Positions 6,953 through 14,439 of a stretch of 14,439 nucleotides of DNA are shown here, piece after piece. The stretch spans positions 1 to 14,439 of the forward strand of contig NW_026570725.1 of assembly GCF_019649055.1 (NCBI RefSeq). Direction: 5' to 3'. Position numbers and translations under genes: made by a program. Below the pieces are notes generated by a model. That model did no database searches. It worked only from the letters and a program-made list of their open reading frames with translations, and was not told the origin of the DNA. Within the stretch, counting starts at the first letter, position 1. Each line of letters opens with the position of its first letter. The stretch is from Paramacrobiotus metropolitanus. Its lineage: Eukaryota; Tardigrada; Eutardigrada; Parachela; Macrobiotidae.

Positions 6953-6974
6953 ACAACATTACAGGCACTTATAA

Positions 6975-7033
6975 TTAAGCTACCAGAAAAAACAGGCACT
7001 TCGCTGAAATGCCTGTTATTGCCGGTAGCTTAA
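6975..7033. other. 59-nt hairpin, copy B, on the same motif
   Basis: Outer stem TTAAGCTACC (6975-6984) pairs perfectly with GGTAGCTTAA (7024-7033). Middle stem AACAGGCA (6991-6998) pairs with TGCCTGTT (7010-7017). The tip TTC-GCT-GAA repeats the triloop core of the hairpins at 1746-1887. It has the same overall length as copy A and lies 22 nt from it. Another ACAGGCACTT lies between them (6961-6970). A precursor of a small RNA is one reading and a decayed satellite another. Confidence 0.75.
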
Positions 7034-7104
7034 GCGCAATTTACAGCTGCAGTACCTGCTGACTGCTGCGTACTCTGAGGAGAATGACCTGGTACATGCC
7101 AAAC

Positions 7105-7578
7105 TCAGGTACATGCATAACAAATTTCTTGTCTTTTCTCTGTGGCAGGATGTGCCTGGAATTCGTAGGCAAATTGGCTGAATAACCCTCTGTATGTATG
7201 TAGTGAGTGAACAGCTGAGATGTTCCTTGTATGCGCTTCTGTACCGAACACGAATTCCCTGTATCGGTACGCATCAGGTGCAGATCGTGCAGTGAGGCTC
7301 TTGACTTTACATGGTCTCACGGTTGAAATCATAACCGTGATACTGTCGGATGCATCCCATTTCCTGAATAACAATCGCGAATTGTCCTTAATTACAGTCG
7401 CGGAAGCGTCAGCGGCACCAAGCATGTGCAAGGGCGCATAACTACGGTTGCGGCTCCTCTTCACACGAATTTTCCACAGCCGAATAGCATTCGCAAACCG
7501 ATCCGCGGCAGGTCCGACATTAGAGGACGGCACAAGTTGTGATCCAGTGCACCAGCTGGCAGCAACCACAAGGCCCAT
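7105..7578 (-). CDS. Longest ORF in the window, 157 codons, unassigned
   Basis: The frame starts at an ATG in fair context (G at +4) and ends at TGA. No domain is recognised with confidence. One segment, NSRLLFRKW then DASDS, resembles the E-F strands of an immunoglobulin I-set domain (L-x-I-x-x-V-x-x-x-D-S-G), but the Gly, Tyr and Cys that should follow are absent. It lies on the same strand as, and about 2 kb upstream of, the kinase relic, where a receptor ectodomain would be. A frame this long is expected about once by chance in 14 kb, and long frames also overlap on the plus strand (7448-7810) and in another minus frame (7461-7733). Treat it as a hypothetical or a relic. Confidence 0.15.
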   Translation of the reverse strand: MGLVVAASWCTGSQLVPSSNVGPAADRFANAIRLWKIRVKRSRNRSYAPLHMLGAADASATVIKDNSRLLFRKWDASDSITVMISTVRPCKVKSLTARSAPDAYRYREFVFGTEAHTRNISAVHSLHTYRGLFSQFAYEFQAHPATEKRQEICYACT

Positions 7579-7810
7579 AGCTCCAAGTCTCCAACATACA
7601 CGCAGGTCAGTACAGTCTCAACATTACCCGATTTGTTATGATTCAGTGGAATACGACAGTGTACCGACACATAATTATGCCAAGCATCGTGCAGGAATAA
7701 GTTTGCCGGAAACAAAGCAGCCTGACTCAGCACAGTCAGCAGAAATCTATATGCTTGTAGGCGGTAGCCGCTTTAGGCCCGTCTTTCGTTTTGTTTTCGT
7801 TTTTCACTAA

Positions 7811-8436
7811 AGTAACTTTGCACTAAAATTAAATCCAATAATTATTTCATCAATATGCCAAGTAGTTACAGTAAATATATGATTATCATATATGATTATT
7901 CTGTTGGCAGTCCTTCGCTCGCTTTTTCGCAGTTTGTTCATGTACTCCCAGGGGCAACGCGCCAGCCGAAGGCAGCCACGAACTAAACACGTACGCGCAA
8001 TACTAGCTGGTGCTGCACTGCGCTGATATCATTTAAAAGATTGTAAACAGGGGCTTTGTCTGCAAAATTTGATTTTGTTATCCTGGCGCAAGCCGCAGAA
8101 TTTTTCAGTTATCGAGCACCGTTAAAGAATACTCACGCGTGCGGGAGGCCTTATCACCGCAGATGTTTTCACAGGTCAAGGTGAACATACCTAGTCCGAG
8201 TAATGCCATTTTCATTTGCATTTCGAATCCGCGATACAAATGAGCTGGGTGAGCTTACGGGCAGTCTTTACCGATCCAGGCGTTTTGACGGCCTGAATGA
8301 CTATAACGACCGTGGGTTGTCCTGGTGCCCGGAAGGGAACTTTTGTCGTTCTTTGCATACGCATTTCAATTGCGTGGCAACTTAGGATGCGCTGGCAGGA
8401 AGACAGGAAACGAATACTTATCACTTCGGCAGTTCT
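7811..8436. other. No gene seen
   Basis: The region holds only short overlapping frames. A 12-bp direct repeat (ATATATGATTAT, twice, 13 bp apart) lies at about 7874-7899 and also forms a small hairpin. Confidence 0.35.
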
Positions 8437-8439
8437 CAA

Positions 8440-8811
8440 TTCGGCCACGTTCATTGCGGCAAAAGTTTTCGGCCACAGTGCATTTCGGCCAATGTACCAT
8501 GAGATGCCTTAAAACCCCAAAATACGGTAAGAATAAAAAATAAAGCAAAAGAAACAAAAAGACAAAATAAACAAAAGAAAACACCACATAAATAAGGATA
8601 CCCAAAGCGTTTAAGCACCTAAGTCGTTTAAGAAACCTAAAGCGACCAAAATGTTCAGTTGCCGAAATAAGTTTTAAAGGGCATTTGCTTGTACAAGTTT
8701 GAAATAAAAAGCGACCAGTCGTGGCCGAATTGAGTACTGCTGATGTAAGCCTCGGTTGAACTGAACGTTGGCCGAAGCTTTAGTGTGCGCCCGAAACGGA
8801 ATGCGGCCGAA
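8440..8811. repeat. Dispersed TTCGGCCA motifs, inverted around an A-rich tract
   Basis: TTCGGCCA occurs on the plus strand at 8440, 8468 and 8484. The reverse form TGGCCGAA occurs at 8722 and 8769, and CGGCCGAA at 8804. Between the two groups lie an A-rich, T-poor tract (about 8518-8585) and a degenerate 15-17-bp tandem repeat of the type CCTAAAGCGTTTAAG (8601-8647). The mirror arrangement suggests one old inverted-repeat element or two inward-facing copies. A related CGGCCGAAATG stands alone near 3001. Confidence 0.5.
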
Positions 8812-8973
8812 GTGATCGGACGCGATAGGAAACTGTAGCAACAATAAGCATCTGACTACACAACTTGTTTAGACACGAAGTGCGGTCTGTGCGGGCATCG
8901 GTAAATCTTAAGAATCGTTCGCTTCGCTACAGTATCGTACAACTCGCTCTAATATAGTACCTGTGTACCACCT

Positions 8974-9033
8974 TGTACCTTCTACTACTACCTTGTACCT
9001 TGTACCTTGTACCTTCTTGTAGTAGAAGGTACA
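8974..9033. repeat. TACCTTG heptamer array inside a 15-bp-arm hairpin
   Basis: TGTACCTTCTACTAC (8974-8988) and GTAGTAGAAGGTACA (9019-9033) are perfect 15-bp inverted arms. The 30-nt loop is TACCTTG repeated three times plus TACCTTC. The arms contain the same TACCTTC unit, so the structure may have grown by slippage and template switching within a heptamer repeat. Confidence 0.9.
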
Positions 9034-9899
9034 CGCTCTTAAAGCATTTTTCGCAGAGGAGCGTTTTTCGAGATTTTTCTTTCGAAGACATTTCGCACAA
9101 CCGCCTCACAAAACGAAAGAATACTTTGTATTCGAAATCGTACTCTCTAGCCGGGTTTCCATACTAAGGAGAAATCAGTTGTCTAGCAGGATAACTAAAA
9201 AGATTCTGCCAGCCGGCCGCTGAGGGTTGTTAAATAGGCGGCCAAAAAGATTCGACGAAAACAATTTTGTGCACACGTTCCTCGTTATAATGCGTTGACC
9301 CGGATGCTTCCTACGCATGATAATCGGTGTGGAAAACACAGTTAATACTGCACAGAACATAACAAATTAATTAATTCTACACCGAAACATAACAAATTTT
9401 GCTATCCCAACTAATGTGAATTAGGACAAAGTTAAATCGGGCGTGGCTATTTCCACCACCTCACACCACCTTTTGGTTAATGTGATGGATTTAACAAAAT
9501 ATAATGGAATTATGTATGATAAAATTATTGTTAAAGTTTCCGTGGCGGTAGCGTAAACATTTACTATTCCTTCATAAAATGCTGGAATTACATCTGGATT
9601 GAGGTAGAGAGGTGCTACGGGAATTCGCTGTTAGTGCACTTTCGCCGCCTTGCAAAGTCGCACCGCTTACCGCCACGGTCATTCTTCTCCGTCGGACATC
9701 GCGTCATCTAATGAACATCGAGAAATGTGTACGGTAGTACATTCCGCGTACAGAGGTGGTGCAACTTAGGATGATAAAGAGCGCTACATGAACTTGGAAC
9801 TTGATACACTATGTCGATGTGCAGTCAGCGTAATATTATAAATAGCGCTTCTGGTCACATGAATTTCCAGCGGGTGTTTGAGCAGATCTCAAGAAACCA
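9034..9899. other. No gene seen
   Basis: No frame with splice support or a recognised domain is present. The stretch is AT-rich around 9360-9550. TTAGTGCACTTTCG at about 9631 recurs as TAGTGCACTTTCG at about 10847, a short dispersed match with no obvious role. Confidence 0.35.
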
Positions 9900-9974
9900 A
9901 TGAAACTGCACGCGGCACGAATTGAGCCAGATTACTGCGTGGAGTTACTTAAAAATCTGTGTCTGCCACGCGCC

Positions 9975-10029
9975 ATGGCAGTGCTTCTAAGTTTATATAG
10001 CCTGATAATATTTGCACAAGCGGATGTGC
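9975..10029 (+). CDS. Candidate signal-peptide exon with phase-1 donor
   Basis: The ATG sits in GCCATGG, a textbook strong start context. It gives MAVLLSLYSLIIFAQADV: a short N-region, a hydrophobic core and an AQA cleavage motif before Asp17, a clear signal-peptide pattern. The exon ends after 18 codons plus one base at TGC|GTAAGG, a good donor, so the intron is phase 1. I did not find a partner exon. An in-frame ATG at 9900 would add 25 residues but spoil the signal peptide. Read without splicing, the frame ends at 10091 as a 38-residue product with basic sites RK (19-20) and RKR (34-36), reminiscent of a peptide precursor. Chance remains possible at this length. Confidence 0.3.
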
Positions 10030-10065
10030 GTAAGGTGGTTGGTGCGTCAGCATCGTTGCCAGTAG

Positions 10066-10140
10066 TGACCAGAAAGCGGACATGGGTTTAGCCCAGCAGT
10101 GACTAACGGCTAGGCCTAATCCGCGTTCGCTTTTTGGTCA
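10066..10140. repeat. 13-bp inverted repeat, 49-bp spacer
   Basis: TGACCAGAAAGCG (10066-10078) and CGCTTTTTGGTCA (10128-10140) are inverted repeats with one mismatch, which would be a G-U pair in RNA. They flank the unspliced stop codon of the signal-peptide frame above. Confidence 0.6.
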
Positions 10141-11187
10141 GTGCTAGCAAATAGGCAGAACAGTGTGCGCTGGAAAACAATTGGTGCGGCCGCTCTGCAG
10201 CGGAAAACAATATTATAGGGAATTATCAAAAACAGAATGAAACCAGCCGCAAGGTTTTGTAGAGCGGCGAGTCGGCGACATTACTCCAACGCGAACTCTA
10301 TCAAACAATAGGTACCGAGACACTACTCTGTACGTCCGTGTTCGTGACTCTGATTGTCTTATGGATTTTATTTCTAAATTTTTTACTGCACCATAGGCTG
10401 CAAGACAAAACGACGGTTTACATGACACACGTAGCTAAGACATTTCCTTAACAAAAGAAATCGAGGCACATCAGTTCGTAAAGACCGGCAAAAAATTTAA
10501 TTTAAACATTTGTTTTGCCAATTTTACGAGAATTAGTGTGCTCGTTTGAGTTTCCCACAACATTTTTTGCCAAAAACAGTCAGTAAAATTTCACAGGTCT
10601 CTACAATTTAAGATTAGGGAACACAGTCTCTACCCGGTTGAGCAACGTGACAAAAAACAATATTTCTAGCAGATCAACAGTTATTTATAAATGGCTATAT
10701 TAGAATTTTTGCTTCCAGGATATCGTTTTACGATACCCAGTTTTCCAAAAGCAATTCAAAAAAGTAAGGATTTTGTAAAAGGTCAGACACTTTGTAAAAT
10801 ATGGATTTTAGTAAAGGTTTGAAACTGAACTTGATTATGCAGTTAATAGTGCACTTTCGGAGAAAGCAAATAATCAAGGTTTCACCGAAAGGAGGATGAG
10901 TCCAGCGCACATTCTTAAAACTGACGGCCAGTTTGCTCAGTTACCTGGTTTAATTGAGTTGCTGTTGTAAGCGTGCGGCATCCAAGCTACCCTACTGTAT
11001 TTTTATCGGCAGCGGGTTCCGGCAATAATTCAAATTCTGCTTCGTTACTGTGAATTTCTTGCACCAACGTCTATATCGCATCCGTAATACGCACATATCA
11101 GTTGTTGCGTGTACTGTATATGATAGCCACCGAATCTCCTGCAGGCCAGTACGACCATTTGGCTTAATAATTTAAGCATTTTTTTAG
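10141..11187. other. No gene seen
   Basis: This is AT-rich non-coding DNA with no frame worth calling. GGAAAACAAT is repeated at about 10173 and 10202. The stretch ends in a good splice-acceptor sequence (CATTTTTTTAG, AG at 11186-11187) just before the exon at 11216, so a leader exon further left is possible. Confidence 0.35.
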
Positions 11188-11215
11188 CTGGCACGGGCTA
11201 TGATTTATAGGGGCC

Positions 11216-11336
11216 ATGCGCAGATCTGAGTTTTCTTCCGCAAATCATATTATTGCAGTACTATTATTGTTTCAATTTCAACGCCCGGTGGTCAACTCTG
11301 ATCTGGCAGTGTTTGAGTACGATGTGGAATACTCAG
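11216..11336 (+). CDS. Candidate exon 1 of a secreted protein, phase-1 donor
   Basis: The ATG (GGGGCCATG, G at -3) opens 40 codons plus one base. Residues 1-10 are polar and basic, 11-22 hydrophobic (HIIAVLLLFQF) and cleavage is plausible near residue 28 (VVNS|DLAV), so this reads as a signal peptide. The mature part begins DLAVFEYDVEYS. It ends at CTCAG|GTAGGA, a good donor, in phase 1. A T-rich acceptor ends at 11187, so the true transcript may start further left. A short upstream ATG (11200) overlaps the start out of frame and could lower translation. It joins in frame to 11807-11934. No family recognised. Confidence 0.32.
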
Positions 11337-11498
11337 GTAGGAAATGTGAATTTTCAATGGCATTACACTTCCTAGTTATAGGCCGCAGTCCAGATACAGT
11401 AAACCCTCGGTGTTACGTACACTCTTAGTCACGTACAATTTCTTAAATTAACTACTGTACACCAAAACGCACACCAAAATTACAGAACATCTAAAAAA

Positions 11499-11570
11499 AC
11501 TTCAGAGTTTTTTACACCACTAAATTACTACAATACTTCAGAGTTCCTTACACCACTACATTACGTATTA
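11499..11570. repeat. 36-bp direct duplication
   Basis: ACTTCAGAGTT starts at 11499 and again at 11535, followed in both by CTTACACC or TTTACACCACTAC-like sequence. There are two diverged copies with a 36-bp period. It lies inside the proposed intron 11337-11806. Confidence 0.8.
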
Positions 11571-11806
11571 TTCTGAACGGGAGGGTGTACGTCAATGAGA
11601 GGTGTCGCTGTACCGATGAAATGCCAATACATCTATTCTGGAAACCGGCATGATAAGTAACCGGAGTGGGGCATGGTGATCCAAGCGCGCTTAATTGATT
11701 GAGTGCAAACTCATTTCAACGATCCATAAACTTCGTGAAACTGCGTTTTCAATTTGTGGTGTTAGCTTGAAGCGTGCACGGGCAGCTATGTTATTTAAGT
11801 TTTCAG

Positions 11807-11934
11807 TTTCCGGCATCGTTTTGCTAAGACGAGCCGGGCTGGGGCTTGTGGACATGCGCGATCATCCAATCCCGATTCATGAAAATGACTCTACGGCGGT
11901 CTTGCTGGAACCTGTCCGATGCAACACTAAATAA
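11807..11934 (+). CDS. Candidate exon 2 and stop, with AATAAA
   Basis: The acceptor TTATTTAAGTTTTCAG is strong and its phase matches the donor at 11336. The split codon is GTT, and the frame stays open for 41 more residues to TAA, making an 82-residue protein with the exon at 11216-11336. AATAAA (11930-11935) overlaps the stop codon, so signal peptide, intron and poly(A) signal come in a sensible order over 720 bp. The exon product starts SGIVLLRRAGLGLVDMRD and has one Cys near the end. No domain recognised. The frame also extends left of the acceptor to 11695, so splicing is inferred, not shown. Confidence 0.28.
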
Positions 11935-11936
11935 AA

Positions 11937-12437
11937 TTCAAAGTCATAAATGTCCATATTTCGATAAATCTTATAAAATGTAACGCATCTTAGTGTTTTG
12001 GGCACCCAGCACATTGCAGTCACAAATTTGGGCTTCCCAGTTTTCCCGGTCCTAAAAACCGCTGCGAAATTGAAAATGGTAATGTAACAGCGCTCAAAGA
12101 CTGTTGCCCATACGGCCTTCACTGCTGGCGGTATCGACAACCGTCTTTGGCCTACATAGTATCAAATGCAGTTTCACAGCCATTTTAATTAGCGTGAGGC
12201 CTGTGACTCTGCTGTGACTGTATTGTGACTGTAAGATATGTGACTGTATTGTGTTGTGTTGGGTGCCTGCATATAAGACTTATCGAAGTACTGAATCTTG
12301 AGCATGGTATAACATTTGATAAGCATTTACTAGAAAATAAACCCAAAAAACAGGAGCAATCGGCCATCGCCAAGCTTTAAAATACTGCATATGCGATATA
12401 TCAGAACAATGAAGAACGGCGTGGAAATTCGCAATAG
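11937..12437. other. No gene seen; imperfect GTGACTG repeats
   Basis: GTGACT recurs at 12203, 12214, 12225 and 12240, followed by GTATTGTG-type sequence, a small imperfect 11-bp repeat. Minus-strand frames here (11877-12140, 12185-12373) show no recognised features. Another AATAAA lies at about 12335. Confidence 0.4.
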
Positions 12438-12731
12438 CTTTCCGGTAGCGATGTTAAGTATCCGTTGACTTTTTTGCCGGCAATATCATTCTATCGGTGG
12501 GATCAAACGTCATTGTCCGGTCAAAGATTCGTGATGTCACTGGAGTTGCTTATCAAGTTTGTTCTGTACGGGAGAACGAAGATAAGACTTGAGGTTATTA
12601 TAACATATAATCGTGGAGATTCGGGCCGACATTTCGTATATTGCCGAAACAATGCCGTCCAAGGGTTGCAGAGCCAAGGTTTGTCGGTGGTATGGGCAAC
12701 GTTGGCACGTCACACGGCATCCTCCTTGAAG
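12438..12731 (+). CDS. Possible immunoglobulin-like domain exon
   Basis: The frame is open from 12438 and reaches a good donor, TTGAAG|GTCAGT, at 12731/12732 in phase 0. It reads ISFYRWDQTSLSGQRF, which matches the C-C' strands of Ig domains (I-x-W-Y-R, then LSG-x-RF). Some 15 residues after this block comes RGDSGRHFVYCRNNAVQG, which matches the F strand (D-S-G-x-Y-x-C-x-x-N-x-x-G). The second Ig cysteine is present (TGC at 12642-12644). The first Cys and the Trp would be Tyr and Phe, and the middle is about 12 residues too long. It could be a divergent or decayed Ig domain, or coincidence. No phase-1 acceptor connects it to the exon at 11216. Confidence 0.25.
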
Positions 12732-12769
12732 GTCAGTATCTTGTTGTGTGAGATTCCATGTAATTGAAT

Positions 12770-13770
12770 TCTTCTCGCCGGAGCTAATAGAGTATCACGC
12801 TAAATCCGCAGTTTTGTGGTATCGCTACGCCTGGTTTTCCGGCCAGCGGACTGTGGTGGTGCAACGGCCAACGCCCAGGGCGAGGCGTACTTGCATCGCA
12901 CAAACTGGTAGTCCTGTAGCTGATTGTTCCGATTGCCTTATAATTCCAGTTGATTTGCTTTCATTTTAATTTTCTTTCGCTGTAATAAAAGCAAGTACAA
13001 GTAGCGAAATCACCTGTGAGGCAGACGAAAGAGACCAGTACCCGACCCGTTGAGTGAGGTAAAATGACAATGAGCTTACAGGCAAGTAAGCGCTCTTGCC
13101 CTTTCTTTTCCTTTCGCTTGTGGCAACGGTGGCGGCATTACCCGCCCAGCTATGTAACTGTTACCAGACCAGCCCCGTCGGGGCTGAGTAACTGACTCGC
13201 CACATTAGATATGGAAAAAAGGGCAGCCGACATTAAGTTACGGCGTTATATTATGAGATTTTTCGTCATCGGTCAACGGACTATCATTTAACCGGTTATG
13301 CGTGCCGAGCTACCGGAAATGGCATCGAAGTTCTGAGGTTTTGGACGTCAGGAACCGACAGGTTAAGTAGTAGTCGAGCAAAACCCTGTCCACCGACGAA
13401 TGCTGGCATTTAGTGCACACCACGAACTTCTTCGGCACCTCCATGTTTACTCCATGTTTACTGCTTCGAAAGAACAGCTTGTGAGTGAACGTTCGATCAT
13501 TCGCACACAGCCACATTCAAAAGTATGAGACACTGAGAATTGCCACACATTGTTATGCTTTACCGTTGAGTTGCCGAAGAAGTCCCTGCTTCGTTTGATG
13601 CGCTCGCCGGAAATATTAGCCTGAGTTACGCAGTTCTGTGTTTGGGACCTAAAGCAGCGTCAGTCCTCCACTTGTAATTATGAAACATTTTGTAATGCAT
13701 CGGCATATTTGGCTTGTATTGTCGTTAACAATAACACCGTCTATCGCCTTTCAGATCACGATCACGATAA
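12770..13770. other. No gene seen
   Basis: Short frames only. AATAAA lies at 12984-12989. A GC-rich hairpin AGCCCC-GTC-GGGGCT (13171-13185) is enclosed by GTTAC/GTAAC (13160-13164, 13188-13192); it is not followed by a T run. TCCATGTTTAC is directly doubled at about 13439-13461. Confidence 0.35.
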
Positions 13771-14142
13771 GCAGGTATTCTTAGCCATTCATCGATCCTT
13801 CGTAACCGTTCCAGAGATCTGCTATGGTTTACCAGACCTCTACAATGCTGTATATTTTCGGTATCTGTTGATGGATTGATAGAAGGGCCAGTCAACGAGA
13901 GCGGCAGCAATACTCTCCTGTGCTACACTGTCGATAGGTGTTCTAAATATGCTACGCGTTTGGTATCCACGTTTCAGTGCGAGATAAACTCAACCAATAA
14001 AATTCTGTGTCCAAGCCAGAGCAATATGTTTCATAATAATCTTTATGTCGAGACATACTGCTTCTACGCCCCTTTGCCCGAGTGCTCCGACACACCAACT
14101 GTTGTCGAATATTTAACTACCTTGCAGACGTTCTTGCTGTAG
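13771..14142 (+). other. Open frame with six cysteines, possible extracellular exon
   Basis: Open from stop to stop over 123 codons, with no ATG near the start of the interesting part. From about 13885 the frame reads GPVNESGSNTLLC and continues with six cysteines in a C-x5-C-x12-C-x9-C-x16-C-x7-C pattern and two N-glycosylation sequons (NES, NST). An even cysteine count with sequons suits a secreted or ectodomain module. A possible acceptor is GTATTCTTAG (about 13783). I do not recognise the spacing as a known domain, and a frame of this length can arise by chance. Confidence 0.17.
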
Positions 14143-14439
14143 CACGAATGCGGTCGGACGACGGTGTCTAGCAGGTAGCCATGGGCCGCTAATAGAAGAC
14201 TCATTGTGGAGACACTCAGTGGTGGTGGAAACGACACACAAATCGCTGTGCTGTGCAAACTTTACACTTTTCTGGTAAAGGAGCAGTAAAAGAAACGAGA
14301 TCCAACGGCAGGTGAAGCTAATTTGGACAGTAAATTGTTTTGCATCGTTCTCCAAGATCGAATCGGTTGATGATTTTGGTGATGGCTTTCCAAAATTCGT
14401 TGCTTGGTTCAGGAAAAGGTAGATTCTTTCTAACTTGCG
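14143..14439. other. No gene supported
   Basis: Two minus-strand frames overlap here: 14113-14355, with a WISFLLLLLY hydrophobic run, and 14064-14258, with a MSLLLAAHGYLL start. Both look faintly like signal peptides, but neither has a good donor in the right place or a recognised domain. Confidence 0.25.

Noticed and set aside
8366-8605. Hydrophobic minus-strand frame that looks like a membrane protein
   Set aside because: The Phe/Leu/Tyr run is just the reverse of an A-rich low-complexity tract, and it has no ATG start (TTG only).
13160-13192. GC-rich hairpin as a bacterial-type terminator
   Set aside because: No T run follows and there is no bacterial gene context.

Overview
The window looks like gene-poor nuclear DNA of a eukaryote, most likely an invertebrate animal or close relative. 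CpG is not visibly depleted, no long open reading frame dominates, there are no bacterial-style operons, and several satellite-like repeats and hairpins lie between short coding-like scraps. The longest stop-free stretches (about 120 to 160 codons) are close to what chance gives in 14 kb of this composition, so most open frames are not genes. The one protein family I recognise with confidence, on the minus strand at about 4800-5280, is a decayed protein tyrosine kinase domain. This points to an animal or another holozoan. I cannot name the species.

Layout. 1-397: nothing recognisable. 398-909: a degenerate repeat array with 15 AGGTCA half-sites, all in one orientation. 1001-1215: promoter-like DNA with six CCAAT boxes, a palindromic TGACGTCA and a minus-strand TATAAAA. 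1297-1697: three near-identical copies of a 134-bp tandem repeat. 1746-1887: three short hairpins that share the same GCT triloop, with paired base changes between copies. 2071-2178: a tiny ORF. 2357-2384: a 14-bp hairpin duplication. 3372-4014 (-): a possible two-exon gene with a signal peptide and a C-terminal membrane segment. 4295-4380: a 13-bp tandem array. 4796-5280 (-): the tyrosine-kinase pseudogene. 5633-5895: a long foldback with 121-bp arms. 6894-7033: two side-by-side hairpins of equal length built on an ACAGGCAC motif. 7105-7578 (-): the longest ORF, unassigned. 8440-8811: scattered TTCGGCCA motifs that switch orientation around an A-rich tract. 8974-9033: a TACCTTG heptamer array enclosed by 15-bp inverted arms. 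9975-10029 (+): a signal-peptide exon with a good splice donor. 11216-11934 (+): a possible two-exon secreted-protein gene ending at an AATAAA. 12438-12731 (+): an immunoglobulin-like frame ending at a good donor. 13771-14142 (+): a six-cysteine open frame.

How the parts may relate. Three independent signal-peptide-like first exons all end in good donors in phase 1, the usual arrangement for modular extracellular proteins. Together with the kinase relic and an Ig-like frame, this suggests a degraded or fast-evolving neighbourhood of receptor or secreted-protein genes. That link is inference. Only the kinase homology, the repeats and the inverted repeats are well supported by the bases themselves.
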